Of a stretch of DNA of 64,000 bases, positions 41,640 to 51,201 are shown piece by piece (the stretch's first letter is position 1; the number at the start of each line of letters is the position of its first letter). This DNA is from Afifellaceae bacterium (GTDB taxonomy: Bacteria; Pseudomonadota; Alphaproteobacteria; Rhizobiales; Afifellaceae). The stretch is taken from the NCBI GenBank assembly GCA_028284625.1, contig JANQRH010000001.1, positions 1 through 64,000 on the forward strand, read 5' to 3'. Position numbers and translations under genes: made by a program. A model generated the notes under the pieces. That model was not told the DNA's origin and made no database searches. It saw nothing but the letters and a program-made list of their open reading frames with translations.

Positions 41640-42851
41640 ATGACCGAGGGGCGCTCTTTGAGTCGGGTCTATGCCGTTGGAACCGCCGACACCAAGGGCG
41701 GGGAGCTGGCCTATCTGGCTGAGCGCATTTCCGCGGCGGGCGCGACGCCTGTTGTCGTTGACGTGGGGACGCGACAGGCGACCATTTCCGTCGACATTTC
41801 CGCCAAGGACGTTGCGGCTTTCGCGCCGGGCGGCGCCGATGCCGTCCTTGGCACTGACGATCGCGGTCGCGCCGTGGCGGCGATGGGCGAGGCGTTCGCG
41901 AGTTTCATCGAGAGCCGCGACGATGTCGCCGGCGTGATCGGCATTGGCGGCGGTGGCGGCACGTCGATCATCACAGCCGGCATGCGCGTCCTGCCGATCG
42001 GCGTGCCGAAGATGATGGTCTCCACCCTCGCTTCGGGCGATGTCGGTCCGTATGTGGACGTCAGCGACATCGCGATGATGTATTCCGTCACCGATATTGC
42101 CGGGCTGAACCGCATAAGCCGCAAGGTGCTGGCCAATGCGGCCTTCGCGATTGCCGGCATGGCACGCACGGAAGCGCCTCAGGTTGAGAGCAAGCCGACC
42201 GTGGCGCTCACCATGTTCGGCGTGACCACGACATGCGTCACGCAGGTCACTGAGCATCTGGAAGACACCTATGATTGCCTGGTGTTCCACGCCACCGGAA
42301 CTGGCGGGCGCGCCATGGAGAAGCTGGTCGACAGCGGCATGCTGGTCGGCGTCATCGATGCCACGACGACGGAAATTTGCGATCTGCTCTTTGAAGGTGT
42401 GCTGAGCGCCGGGCCGGATCGCCTCGGATCGATCGCGCGTACAAGCGTGCCCTATGTCGGCTCCGTCGGCGCGCTCGACATGGTCAATTTCGGCGGCTTC
42501 GACACAGTGCCGGAGAAGTTCCGGGAGCGGAATCTCTATCGGCACAACCCGCAGGTCACGCTGATGCGCACGACCGTGGAAGAAAACCGCCAGATGGGCG
42601 CGTGGATCGCCGCGCGGCTCAACAAATGCAACGGTCCGGTGCGCTTTCTGATCCCGGAAGGGGGCGTCTCGGCGATCGACTCGCCGGGCCAGCCGTTCCA
42701 CGACCCGGAGGCGGACGCCGCCTTGTTCGACACGCTTGAGGCCGATCTGGAGACGACGGACAACCGGCGCCTGGAGCGGCTGCCCTATCACATCAACGAT
42801 CCGCAATTCTCCGCTGCGCTGGCGGATAATCTGCGCGCGATCGCTGCCTGA
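41640..42851 (+). CDS. Tm-1-like ATP-binding domain protein (UPF0261 family)
   Basis: A 403-aa protein of the UPF0261/Tm-1-like family. It reads [21 protein letters not shown] at the N-terminus, [65 protein letters not shown] and a C-terminal [24 protein letters not shown]. In tomato, the same domain is the N-terminal half of the antiviral protein Tm-1. In bacteria the family sits in carbohydrate operons with unknown chemistry. ATG 41640 begins the family N-terminus. Confidence 0.92.
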   Translation: MTEGRSLSRVYAVGTADTKGGELAYLAERISAAGATPVVVDVGTRQATISVDISAKDVAAFAPGGADAVLGTDDRGRAVAAMGEAFASFIESRDDVAGVIGIGGGGGTSIITAGMRVLPIGVPKMMVSTLASGDVGPYVDVSDIAMMYSVTDIAGLNRISRKVLANAAFAIAGMARTEAPQVESKPTVALTMFGVTTTCVTQVTEHLEDTYDCLVFHATGTGGRAMEKLVDSGMLVGVIDATTTEICDLLFEGVLSAGPDRLGSIARTSVPYVGSVGALDMVNFGGFDTVPEKFRERNLYRHNPQVTLMRTTVEENRQMGAWIAARLNKCNGPVRFLIPEGGVSAIDSPGQPFHDPEADAALFDTLEADLETTDNRRLERLPYHINDPQFSAALADNLRAIAA

Positions 42852-42861
42852 AGGAGTTTCG

Positions 42862-43701
42862 ATGCCGCGTATTGAACGCAAGGCCATCCTCGATCGGCTT
42901 CACGACATGGTGGAGCGGCGCGTGCCGATCATCGGCGGCGGCGCGGGAACCGGCCTCTCCGCCAAATGCGAGGAAGCCGGCGGCATCGATCTGATCGTCA
43001 TCTACAATTCCGGCCGCTATCGGATGGCCGGTCGCGGCTCGGCCGCCGGTTTGCTCGCCTTCGGCAACGCCAACCAGATCGTCAAAGAGATGGCGGTGGA
43101 GGTCTTGCCAGTCGTGAACGAGACGCCGGTTCTGGCGGGCGTCAACGGCACGGATCCGTTCGTTCTGATGCCGCAGTTTCTGGGGGAGCTGAAGGCGATG
43201 GGCTTCTCCGGCGTGCAGAACTTCCCCACGATCGGCTTGTTCGACGGCGTCATGCGGGCGAGCTTTGAAGAGACCGGCATGGGATTTGGCCTGGAGGTCG
43301 ACATGATCGGCCAGGCGCATGCGCTCGATCTTCTCACCACGCCCTATGTGTTCAATCCGGACGAGGCGAAAGCCATGGCAGAAGCCGGCGCGGATATCGT
43401 GGTGGCGCATATGGGCGTGACAATCGGCGGCTCGATCGGCGCGACGTCGGCCAAGACGCTGGAGGAGAGCGTCACGGAAGTTGACGCGATCGCGGAAGCG
43501 GCGCTCAAGGTTCGACGCGACGTGATCGTGCTTTGCCACGGCGGGCCGATCGCCATGCCCGCCGATGCCGAATTCGTGCTGTCGCGTTGCGACAATTGTC
43601 ACGGCTTTTACGGCGCATCGAGCATGGAGCGCCTGCCGGTGGAAAGCGCGCTGACCGAGCAAACCAAGGCGTTCAAGGCGATCGCCATGAAGACACATTG
43701 A
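42862..43701 (+). CDS. phosphoenolpyruvate hydrolase family TIM-barrel protein
   Basis: A 279-aa TIM-barrel of the PEP_hydrolase/IGPS-like family. It reads [73 protein letters not shown] and [16 protein letters not shown]. The ATG at 42862 has AAGGAG nearby and lies 10 nt after the Tm-1-like gene. The pair corresponds to the N- and C-terminal halves of plant Tm-1. The reaction is unverified; an aldol or retro-aldol step on a sugar-derived keto acid is possible. Confidence 0.9.
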   Translation: MPRIERKAILDRLHDMVERRVPIIGGGAGTGLSAKCEEAGGIDLIVIYNSGRYRMAGRGSAAGLLAFGNANQIVKEMAVEVLPVVNETPVLAGVNGTDPFVLMPQFLGELKAMGFSGVQNFPTIGLFDGVMRASFEETGMGFGLEVDMIGQAHALDLLTTPYVFNPDEAKAMAEAGADIVVAHMGVTIGGSIGATSAKTLEESVTEVDAIAEAALKVRRDVIVLCHGGPIAMPADAEFVLSRCDNCHGFYGASSMERLPVESALTEQTKAFKAIAMKTH

Positions 43702-43747
43702 AGCGGCGACAATCGAAGAAGCGACAAGAGGCCCGGGAGGACAGGCG

Positions 43748-44152
43748 ATGACCGGCAAATTCGTAATGGCGAAAGAGACTGAGCCGGAGGTGCTGGATTG
43801 GGGGCAGCTCCGCTGGCTGAGCAACCCGCCGTCGACCGGCGCCAAGGCGCTCACGGTAATCGACGTGTCGGTCAAGCCCGGTAAGGGGCATGACTTCCAC
43901 AAGCATCCCGATCAGGAAGAGGTGATCTACATCGTGGCGGGGACGGTCGAGCAATGGGTGGATCGCGAGAAGCGGATCTTGGGACCTGGTGATTCAGCTT
44001 TCATTCCCGCCGACATGGTGCATGCTTCCTTCAACGTCGGTGACACCGATGCGAAGATCGTGGCGATCCTCGGCCCCTGCGTCGGGGATGGGGGATACGA
44101 GCTGGTCGACGTGGCCGGCGAGGCACCGTGGAACGATCTGCGTTCCGTGTAA
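43748..44152 (+). CDS. cupin domain protein
   Basis: A 134-aa single-domain cupin. The metal-binding motif 1 reads GHDFHKHPDQEEVIYIVAGTVEQWV, and motif 2 reads LGPGDSAFIPADMVHASFNVG. GGAGG precedes the ATG by 8 nt. It probably acts as a small isomerase, epimerase or sugar-binding enzyme in the same pathway; the fold alone does not tell which. Confidence 0.9.
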   Translation: MTGKFVMAKETEPEVLDWGQLRWLSNPPSTGAKALTVIDVSVKPGKGHDFHKHPDQEEVIYIVAGTVEQWVDREKRILGPGDSAFIPADMVHASFNVGDTDAKIVAILGPCVGDGGYELVDVAGEAPWNDLRSV

Positions 44153-44199
44153 TTTTGCGCCGAACCTGCGAGACGTGAGGAGCGGCGAGGGAGGACCTG

Positions 44200-45246
44200 A
44201 TGGCAAACAATTACCCAAAGCTTCACAACGCCATGTGGCCGGGCGTGGTCGGCAAGGGCGCACCGGATTCTGAACCGATCATTGCGCTCGACGCGCTGCT
44301 TGAGATGACCGCGAAGGCCGAGGTCGACGGCCAGAAATTCGACGGCGTCGATCTCTTCGTCGTCGCGCCGCATTTCGACATCGACAGCGATGCCGACGCG
44401 GTGAAGCGCATGGCTGACCATATCGCCGGCTATGGGCTGAAGGTTGGCTCGCTGGTGGCGCCGATCTGGGGCGGCGCCGGCGGCGGCTCCGCCATGGGCT
44501 CAGAGGAGGAGCGCAAGACGTTCCTCTCGCAGGTGAGGAAGGCCTGCGCCATCGGAAAGCAGCTTCGCGAGCACGGCACTCGTCCCACCGGCGGTGTGCG
44601 GATCGATTCCTCCACCAGTGTGGAAGACTGGGACAAGGACCCGGAGGGCGGCACCAAGCTGATCGCCGAGACGTTCAAAGAAGCCGGCAAGATTGCGCAG
44701 GAGCACGGCGAGTTCCTCGTGGCGGAAGGCGAGATCTGCTGGGGCGGCATGCATTCCTGGCGCGAGATGGTGAAGCTCCTGGAGATGGTGAACATGCCGG
44801 GCGTCGTCGGCTACCAGGCCGACATGGCGCATTCCATGCTCTACACGCTCGGCTACAACGCCGAACAGGATCGCATCCTGCCGAAGGATTATGAGTGGTC
44901 CGACACGGACGCGCTTGACGCCGCCTATAAGACGGTCGCGGATGCGCTCAGGCCGTGGACGCTCGACTTTCACGTGGCGCAGAATGACGGCACGGTGTTC
45001 GGTTCCGGCGACCATGAGAAGACCGGACGGCATTGTCAGGTGGGCGATCCCAACGGGCGGCTCGATATTGCAAAGCATGCCGGCTATTGGCTGCGCGGCG
45101 GCGACGGTGCGCTGACCAAGACCATGCGCCACATCTGCTGGGACGGCTGCATGTTCCCCAACGCCGTGATGGAACAGCAAAAGACCTGGAACGACATTCT
45201 GGGCGCCATGATCAAGGTGCGCGACGCGCACGGATGGAGCGAATAG
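44200..45246 (+). CDS. sugar phosphate isomerase/epimerase family protein
   Basis: A 348-aa xylose-isomerase-like TIM barrel. Features are [58 protein letters not shown] with the catalytic Glu, [15 protein letters not shown], and a C-terminal [25 protein letters not shown] segment with His/Asp metal ligands. The ribosome site GAGGGAGGA precedes ATG 44200. It is the second isomerase of the module (the other is at 34.2 kb) and follows the cupin gene. Confidence 0.87.
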   Translation: MANNYPKLHNAMWPGVVGKGAPDSEPIIALDALLEMTAKAEVDGQKFDGVDLFVVAPHFDIDSDADAVKRMADHIAGYGLKVGSLVAPIWGGAGGGSAMGSEEERKTFLSQVRKACAIGKQLREHGTRPTGGVRIDSSTSVEDWDKDPEGGTKLIAETFKEAGKIAQEHGEFLVAEGEICWGGMHSWREMVKLLEMVNMPGVVGYQADMAHSMLYTLGYNAEQDRILPKDYEWSDTDALDAAYKTVADALRPWTLDFHVAQNDGTVFGSGDHEKTGRHCQVGDPNGRLDIAKHAGYWLRGGDGALTKTMRHICWDGCMFPNAVMEQQKTWNDILGAMIKVRDAHGWSE

Positions 45247-45311
45247 ACGCGCGGTGGCGCCCAAGGTCTGAATGAAACAGGCGTGCGGTCGCGCGCCGGA
45301 GGAGAGAGGCG

Positions 45312-46451
45312 ATGGCGAAGACGCCAATCAATATCGGCATGGTCGGTTATGGCTTCATGGGTCGGGCGCATTCCAACGCCTGGCGGCGCGTGCCGAACTT
45401 CTTCGATACGGGCTACGAGCCGGTCTTGAAGGCGGTGGCAGCGCGCGACGAGGCGAAAGCCAAGGCTTTCGCCGATCAATGGGGCTACGAATCCGTTGAG
45501 ACCGACTGGCGCAAGTTGGTGGAGCGCGACGACATCGACGCCATCGACATCTGCACGCCCAACGACACGCATGCGGAGATCGCCATCGCCGCGGCGGAGA
45601 AGGGCAAGATGATCCTGTGCGAGAAGCCGCTGGCGCGCGACGCCAAGGAGGCCACGCCGATGGTGACGGCGGTGGAGAAGGCCGGCGTCGCCAATACGGT
45701 CTGGTACAATTATCGGCGCATTCCTGCGGTGACGCTGATCAAGCAGGTGGTGGAATCCGGCAAGCTCGGCAAGATCTTCCACTACCGCGCCAACTTCTTG
45801 CAGGACTGGACGATTTCACCCGACGTGCCGCAGGGCGGGCCGGGCACCTGGCGGCTCGACGCCGCGGCCGCCGGCTCCGGCGTCACGGGCGATCTTCTGG
45901 CGCATTGCATCGACACGGCGATCTGGATCAACGGCTCGATCGCCTCGCTGACCGCGATGACGGAGACCTTCGTCAAAGAGCGCCAGCATGCGCTGACCGG
46001 CAAGACGGAGAAGGTCGGCATCGACGATGCGGCGGCGGTGCTTTGCCGCTACGCCAATGGTTCGCTCGGCACGTTTGAATCGACGCGCTATGCGCGCGGC
46101 CACAAGGCGCTCTACACGCTGGAGGTCAACGGCGAGCACGGCTCATTTGCCTGGGACCTCCACGACATGAACCGTGTGCAATGGTTTGACCATTCGGTGC
46201 CCGGCGAGCTGCGCGGCTGGACCGATATCCACGTCACCGACGGCGAGCATCCTTATCTCGGCAAGTGGTGGGTGCCCGGCCTGATCATCGGCTACGAGCA
46301 TTCCTTCGTGCATCAGGCGGCTGATTTTCTGGAGGGGCTCAAGAGCGATACGCCGACATCGCCGACCTTCCGCGAGGCGCTTGAGACGACGCGCGTGTGC
46401 GATGCGATCCTGGAATCGGCGCGCACGCAGAAATGGATTGGGGTTGGGTAG
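45312..46451 (+). CDS. Gfo/Idh/MocA family oxidoreductase
   Basis: A 379-aa NAD(P)-dependent sugar or polyol dehydrogenase. The Rossmann motif is [22 protein letters not shown] is in [15 protein letters not shown], and later are [10 protein letters not shown] and [17 protein letters not shown] with the catalytic Asp/His. GGAGGAGAG precedes the ATG. It ends the plus-strand carbohydrate operon and converges with the P-type ATPase gene after 10 nt. Confidence 0.92.
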   Translation: MAKTPINIGMVGYGFMGRAHSNAWRRVPNFFDTGYEPVLKAVAARDEAKAKAFADQWGYESVETDWRKLVERDDIDAIDICTPNDTHAEIAIAAAEKGKMILCEKPLARDAKEATPMVTAVEKAGVANTVWYNYRRIPAVTLIKQVVESGKLGKIFHYRANFLQDWTISPDVPQGGPGTWRLDAAAAGSGVTGDLLAHCIDTAIWINGSIASLTAMTETFVKERQHALTGKTEKVGIDDAAAVLCRYANGSLGTFESTRYARGHKALYTLEVNGEHGSFAWDLHDMNRVQWFDHSVPGELRGWTDIHVTDGEHPYLGKWWVPGLIIGYEHSFVHQAADFLEGLKSDTPTSPTFREALETTRVCDAILESARTQKWIGVG

Positions 46452-46461
46452 CTGGCGTAAA

Positions 46462-49152
46462 TCATGGTGCGGTTCGCTGCGCGCGCATGGCGAGCTTGAA
46501 GAGCTCCATGACGACGAGCAGCGAGAGCGCGATCGGAACGAGCGACAGCCACATCCCCACGGAGATGGGCTGCATCTGAAGCACGTCTGAGAGGCCCGGC
46601 GTGAACGCCGCGCCGATATGCATGGCCTGTGCGCCGATCACTGCTGCGACGACCGGCCAGTTGTTCTGGAACGGAATACGCAGCGCCGAGCGTGTCTCGG
46701 AGCGGCAATTGAAGACCTGCACGTTCTCAAACGCCACCATGAGGAAGAGCAGGGCGTTCCGCGCCTCAAACTCGCTCCAGCCAGCGGCGATCGCCCAGGC
46801 AAAGAAGGCGAAGCTGACGCCGCCCATCGCCATGCCTGACACGACGCTCTGCGAGATCATCAATCGGTCGAAGATCGGCTGGTCGACCGGACGCGGCGGA
46901 CGATCGAGCAGGCCTTTCTCGCGCTTTTCAAAGGCGAGCGCGACATCCTGGGCGCCGTTCGTCACGAGGTTCAGCCAGAGGAGCTGCACGGCGGTGAGCG
47001 GCAAGGGATAGCCGGTCAGGAGCGCCAGTACAAAGATGACGACTTCTGCAGCGCCGGTGCTGATCAGAAGATAGATGACCTTGCGGATGTTGGCGTAGGC
47101 GGCGCGGCCCTCCTGGATGCCAGCGACGACAGAGGCGAAATTGTCGTCGGCGAGCACCAGGTCGGCGGCGTCCCGCGCTACGTCCGTGCCGCCGGCGCCC
47201 ATGGCGACGCCGAGATCGGCGCGGGCGAGCGCTGGCGCGTCGTTCACGCCGTCGCCGGTCATGGCGACGATGTTGCCGTCCGATTGCAGCGCTTCGACGA
47301 TGTCGACCTTTTGCGTCGGCTCCACGCGGGCGAAGACATGTGCCTCGGCGAGACGCGCATCGCGTTCGGCCGACGCCGGAAGCGCGGTCATCTCGTCGCC
47401 CGTGACGACCTCGCTCATGTCCTCTGCGAGCCCGAGCTCGCGGGCAATGGCGAGCGCGGTGATCGGATGATCGCCGGTGATCATGCGCACCGACACGCCA
47501 GCGCGGCGGCAATCGGCGACGGCGTCACGCGCCTCCGGCCGAAGCGGGTCGATGAAGCCGACCAGGCCGAGAAGCGTCATGCGAGCGAGCTGGGCTTCGA
47601 TATCGGAGGAGGCGAAAGGACCTTCCGATGTCACCGGTTTGGCGGCGATGGCGATGACCCGCAGGCCGTCTAGCGCCATGCGCTCGGCTGCCTGTCTGGC
47701 GTCGGCGTCGGCATTGACGCAAAGCGGCAGAAGCTTTTCGGGCGCGCCCTTGGCGTGCAGCGTCAGGCCGCTCGGATGGGTGTTCAGTGTCGCGGCGAAG
47801 CGGCGCTCCGCGGCGAAGGGGATTTCGCCGATCCGCTCCGCTTCGTCCCGCAGCTTCGGGGCATCGAGGCCCGTCTTCAGAGCGAGTACCAGAAGCGCGA
47901 CCTCCAGCGTGTCGCCGCTGTAATCGCTGTCATGCGGATCGTAAGCGGCGTCGTTGCACAATGCGCCGGTCATCGCGGCCGCGCGTGCTGCTTCGGCTGC
48001 CGCTCCTTGTGGTGCGTCCGGCGCGAAGGAGAGGTCGCCTGAGGGGTCAAAACCCTCGCCGCCGATATCGGCAAAGCCGACCTTCGGCAGCCACATGCGT
48101 TTTGCGGTAAGCGCGTTGGCGGTAAGCGTGCCGGTCTTGTCGCTCGCGACGACGGTGCACGAGCCGAGCCCTTCCACGGCCGGCAGGTGGCGCACCACGA
48201 CGTTGCGTCGCGCCATCCGGCCGGTGGCGATCGCCAGCGCCACCGTCACGGCGACGGGCAGCCCCTCCGGGACGGCCGCGACCGCTAACGCCACAGCGAG
48301 GAAAAAAGTGTCGCGAACCGTTGCCCCGCCAAGAAGCTGGATGGTCGCCAGGATGACGATCACCACCAGCACCACCACGCCGAGATTGCGGCTGAAACGC
48401 TGCAGGCGCATCGTCAGCGGCGGCGGCACGTCTTCTCCCGACAGGGCCTCGGCGATGCGACCGATCTCGGTTGCCGCACCGGTCGCCACGACCAAGCCTT
48501 CCGCGCGGCCGGTCTGCACGGTGGAGCCGGCAAAAAGCATCGTCGGGCGATCGGCCAGCGGCGCTGCTTCCTCAACGTCCTGCCGTGCCGATTTCTCAAC
48601 GGCATAGGACTCGCCGGTCAGCGTCGATTCATCGGTTCTGAGATCGAAGGACTGGGTGAGGCGCAGGTCGGCCGGAATGCGGTCGCCGGCCTCCAGGCGC
48701 ATGGAATCGCCCGGCACCAGGTCGGTGCTCTCCACGACCCGCACCGTGCCGTCGCGCATCACGCGCGCGGTGGCCCGGATGGAGGAACGCAGCGCAGCGG
48801 TGCTTTTCTCTGCCCGCCATTCCTGCGTCCCGCCGATCGCGGAGTTCAGAAGAAGCACGGCGCCGACGAACAGCGCGTCGGCGAATTCACCGAGCGCAAC
48901 GGCCGCCGCCGCGGCGGCAAGCAGCAGATAGATCAGCGGGCTGGCGAATTGCGCCAGATAAACAAGCACAAACGATCGGCGCGGCGGTTCGGGAAGGCGG
49001 TTCGGACCAAACTGGCGAAGCCGCGCCTCCGCTTCAGCCGATGTCAGCCCCGACGGTGTGCTGCCAAGTGCTGCTGCGCTCTCTTCGGGGGAGAGGGCGT
49101 GCCACGCTGGCCGTCGCGTGCGATCGGCGATGGCTGAGATTGCGTTGTCCAT
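46462..49152 (-). CDS. P2-type cation-transporting ATPase
   Basis: An 896-aa P-type ATPase of the Ca2+/Na+/K+-like type II group. The N-terminal cation_ATPase_N domain reads HALSPEESAAALGSTPSGLTSAEAEARLRQFGPNRL. The actuator loop has LTGES, helix 4 has PEGLPVAVT, the phosphorylation site is SDKTGTL, and the hinge is TGDGVNDAPAL. C-terminal helices carry WLNLVTNGAQDVALAFEKREKG. The exact ion is uncertain. ATG 49152 gives the family N-terminus. It follows the universal stress protein gene by 13 nt, in a unit likely driven from the FNR-box promoter at 50.9 kb. Confidence 0.92.
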   Translation of the reverse strand: MDNAISAIADRTRRPAWHALSPEESAAALGSTPSGLTSAEAEARLRQFGPNRLPEPPRRSFVLVYLAQFASPLIYLLLAAAAAAVALGEFADALFVGAVLLLNSAIGGTQEWRAEKSTAALRSSIRATARVMRDGTVRVVESTDLVPGDSMRLEAGDRIPADLRLTQSFDLRTDESTLTGESYAVEKSARQDVEEAAPLADRPTMLFAGSTVQTGRAEGLVVATGAATEIGRIAEALSGEDVPPPLTMRLQRFSRNLGVVVLVVIVILATIQLLGGATVRDTFFLAVALAVAAVPEGLPVAVTVALAIATGRMARRNVVVRHLPAVEGLGSCTVVASDKTGTLTANALTAKRMWLPKVGFADIGGEGFDPSGDLSFAPDAPQGAAAEAARAAAMTGALCNDAAYDPHDSDYSGDTLEVALLVLALKTGLDAPKLRDEAERIGEIPFAAERRFAATLNTHPSGLTLHAKGAPEKLLPLCVNADADARQAAERMALDGLRVIAIAAKPVTSEGPFASSDIEAQLARMTLLGLVGFIDPLRPEARDAVADCRRAGVSVRMITGDHPITALAIARELGLAEDMSEVVTGDEMTALPASAERDARLAEAHVFARVEPTQKVDIVEALQSDGNIVAMTGDGVNDAPALARADLGVAMGAGGTDVARDAADLVLADDNFASVVAGIQEGRAAYANIRKVIYLLISTGAAEVVIFVLALLTGYPLPLTAVQLLWLNLVTNGAQDVALAFEKREKGLLDRPPRPVDQPIFDRLMISQSVVSGMAMGGVSFAFFAWAIAAGWSEFEARNALLFLMVAFENVQVFNCRSETRSALRIPFQNNWPVVAAVIGAQAMHIGAAFTPGLSDVLQMQPISVGMWLSLVPIALSLLVVMELFKLAMRAQRTAP

Positions 49153-49165
49153 GAGACCCGCATCG

Positions 49166-49996
49166 TCAGTTGGACAATAGAAGCGGCAGGGGCACTTTCT
49201 GCAACATCGTGCGCGATACGCCGCCGAGCATGCGTTCGCGCAGGCGCGAGTGCCCATAGCACCCCATGACGAGCAGTGTCGCACCGAATTGCGTCGCCTG
49301 TTCGTGCAGCGCTTCCGCTACGCTCTTATGTGTGCTGTCGGCACTCGCCGTCTCCACGGCGACGCCGTGACGTGACAAGGTGACGGCGATGTCATCACCG
49401 GGTGTGAACTGGCGCACCGGATCTTCCGGGCTTCCGGTGACGGAGACGACCTTCACGGCCTCTGCCCGCGCCAGGATCGGCAGGGCATCGAACGCAGCGC
49501 GGGCCGCCTCGCGGCCGCCGTCCCAGGCGATGAGCACGCGCGTGCCCAGCGCGCCTCCCGACCAGTGCTCCGGTAACGCGATCACCGGCCGGCCGGCGGC
49601 AAAGACGATCTCTTCCAGGATATGCCGTCCGATCGACACTCCGGCGGGAAGCTGCGGGGCGAGAACGATATCGGCGGCGCGCGCCATGCCGCCGGCATGC
49701 GGCGAGACGATGTTGTCGGGCGATCTGACGGCGCGCCACTCTGCGGTGATGCCGGCGCGCTGGCAGGCGTCGTTGAACACCGCCTCGGCTTTCTCGCGCT
49801 CCTGCTCGGCGGCGGCGATCTGCGCCTCGATGTAGCTCGCCAGTGCGAGGTCGGACGCAAGGCCATACGTGATCGCCAGCGGCGTGACGTGCAGGCCAAC
49901 GAGCTTGGCATTATCGGCGAGCGGCAGCGCCTGAAATCCGGCGATTGCGCTCGCTACGGCTTCTGCTGCGGGAATGACGGCGAACACCGTCTTCAT
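49166..49996 (-). CDS. universal stress protein, tandem UspA-like
   Basis: A 276-aa protein with two UspA-like halves. The N-terminal half (about 1-140) is degenerate. The C-terminal half (about 145-276) reads RVLIAWDGGREAARA and carries the ATP-binding GCYGHSRLRERMLGGVSRT. Usp genes are typical members of anaerobic or microaerobic FNR/FixK regulons, and here one lies between a CBS-BON gene and a cation ATPase upstream of the cbb3 oxidase locus. Confidence 0.9.
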   Translation of the reverse strand: MKTVFAVIPAAEAVASAIAGFQALPLADNAKLVGLHVTPLAITYGLASDLALASYIEAQIAAAEQEREKAEAVFNDACQRAGITAEWRAVRSPDNIVSPHAGGMARAADIVLAPQLPAGVSIGRHILEEIVFAAGRPVIALPEHWSGGALGTRVLIAWDGGREAARAAFDALPILARAEAVKVVSVTGSPEDPVRQFTPGDDIAVTLSRHGVAVETASADSTHKSVAEALHEQATQFGATLLVMGCYGHSRLRERMLGGVSRTMLQKVPLPLLLSN

Positions 49997-50024
49997 GGCT
50001 TCTACTCGGCTTGGCTAGTGTGGC

Positions 50025-50080
50025 GGGTTTGAAGTTCCTACCATCATTCCGGCGGGCTCATCATAGGAACTTTCAAACCC
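50025..50080. repeat. imperfect palindrome 1 between usp and CBS-BON genes
   Basis: GGGTTTGAAGTTCCTA (50025-50040) and TAGGAACTTTCAAACCC (50064-50080) are inverted copies differing by one inserted base, with a 23-nt loop. It contains the GAAGTTC core that also occurs in the adjacent palindrome. It is upstream of the usp start on the minus strand. Confidence 0.7.
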
Positions 50081-50106
50081 CAAACCACAATAGATTCAAT
50101 GTCTTG

Positions 50107-50182
50107 CTGGTGTCCCTATCGAATCTGAAGTTCGTTCGGGGTGGGCTGAACAGTAATGCGAACTTCAGATTCGGGACACCAG
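50107..50182. repeat. imperfect palindrome 2 between usp and CBS-BON genes
   Basis: CTGGTGTCCC (50107) plus GAATCTGAAGTTCG (50121-50134) pairs with CGAACTTCAGATTC (50159-50172) plus GGGACACCAG (50173-50182). This gives 24 paired bases interrupted only by a 4-nt TATC bulge, with a 24-nt loop. It lies 8 nt past the CBS-BON stop and could process or attenuate the transcript. Confidence 0.72.
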
Positions 50183-50190
50183 CGTCACGT

Positions 50191-50877
50191 TCAAACGCCG
50201 ACATAGTTCGGTACGATCGTCAGATGATCGTCGACCTGGTTGACACCGGGAACCGTCTCAGCGGCGACATGTGCGGCGCGGCGCTCTGCGTCGGAGCGGA
50301 CGCCACCCCACAGATGCACGACGCCGTCGGATACGGTGATGTTCATCAGCCAGTCCCGCACGCCGGCCTCCTCACGCAAGCGCTTGGCGACGGCGGCTCG
50401 GATCGCCTCGTCCCCCGGCGCGGTCGTGTGTTCAAGCTTGGCGGTGGCCAAACCGCGCAGAAGGTCGGCGCGGCTGACGATCCCGAGCACCTTGCCGGCC
50501 TCCACGACCGGCACACGCTTGATGCGCTTCTCTTCAAGCAATGCCGCGATCTCGGCGATGGGTGTGTCTTCATGAACGGTGATCGGCTTCTTGGTCATCA
50601 CGTCACCCGCATGGGTGGCATGGCTCTTGACGTATTCGCGCGCGCGGTCTTCCGGCGAGGCGATCAGATCAAGCCACCAGGAATGCTTGCGCTCCGTTCC
50701 GGTCTCCGAACGCCTGAGGAGATCGCCCTCGCTGACAATGCCGATGAGCTTGCCGTCGTCGTCGGTGACCGGCACCGCGCTGATCCTGTGGCTCAGCATG
50801 ATCTGCGCCACGTCCCGGATCGTCGTATTTGAACGCACCGTGATCACGTCGGTGGTCATGAGTTCTTTGGCGAGCAT
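50191..50877 (-). CDS. CBS-CBS-BON domain protein
   Basis: A 228-aa protein. Two CBS domains come first: LMTTDVITVRSNTTIRDVAQIML...GIVSEGDLLRR and VMTKKPITVHEDTPIAEIAALL...GIVSRADLLRG. A BON domain follows at about 158-222 (IRAAVAKRLREEAGVRDWLMNITVSDGVVHLWGGVRS). CBS pairs bind adenine nucleotides; BON binds phospholipids or interacts at membranes. GGAGGG lies 8 nt before the ATG. An FNR/FixK-type box lies about 78 nt upstream, so it is probably induced at low oxygen with the downstream usp and ATPase genes. Confidence 0.92.
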   Translation of the reverse strand: MLAKELMTTDVITVRSNTTIRDVAQIMLSHRISAVPVTDDDGKLIGIVSEGDLLRRSETGTERKHSWWLDLIASPEDRAREYVKSHATHAGDVMTKKPITVHEDTPIAEIAALLEEKRIKRVPVVEAGKVLGIVSRADLLRGLATAKLEHTTAPGDEAIRAAVAKRLREEAGVRDWLMNITVSDGVVHLWGGVRSDAERRAAHVAAETVPGVNQVDDHLTIVPNYVGV

Positions 50878-50948
50878 CTGTTGGTCCCTCCGCGGACCCG
50901 TTTTGTCCGTTTCTCGTGTGCATGCAATCCCTCCGCGATGTGCCGGCC

Positions 50949-50962
50949 TTGATGCAGATCAA
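50949..50962 (-). promoter_or_regulatory. FNR/FixK-type box upstream of the CBS-BON/usp/ATPase unit
   Basis: TTGATGCAGATCAA is a perfect TTGAT-N4-ATCAA palindrome. Its centre is about 78 nt before the CBS-BON start codon. The box is symmetrical; the strand shown is that of the closer gene. No clear -10 was seen at the class II distance. Confidence 0.78.
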
Positions 50963-51112
50963 CAGGCTCGACGCCGCCGTGGCCGGACGCGGCTGGCGAT
51001 TCGGCAGCGGCCTGTAGCCGCGGATGCTTCTGGCCTCAAAGCCGGAGCCAGCGTTCCAGGGAGTAATGCGGTCGTGCCTTTGCGCAACATTGACGCGCTC
51101 CAATGGGGCCGC

Positions 51113-51126
51113 TTGATTTGCATCAA
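51113..51126 (+). promoter_or_regulatory. FNR/FixK-type box and class II promoter of ccoN
   Basis: TTGATTTGCATCAA is a perfect TTGAT-N4-ATCAA palindrome, centred about 82 nt before ccoN. A weak -10 (CACTAT, 51148-51153) lies 31 nt from its centre, the spacing expected for a box at -41.5, with transcription starting near 51161. The rest of the 50878-51201 gap holds no gene that I can support. Confidence 0.85.
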
Positions 51127-51201
51127 GGTTTGGGGCTACGGCGCTGCACTATCCGGCATTTGGTGCCGCCGCCGCGGCACGAATTTGATTGGGGGTTTGC
51201 C

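Noticed and set aside
46462..49152. Assigning the P-type ATPase as a copper or potassium (KdpB) pump
   Set aside because: It lacks HMA and CPC motifs and has a cation_ATPase_N domain and PEGLP, which put it in the P2 group; the ion remains open.
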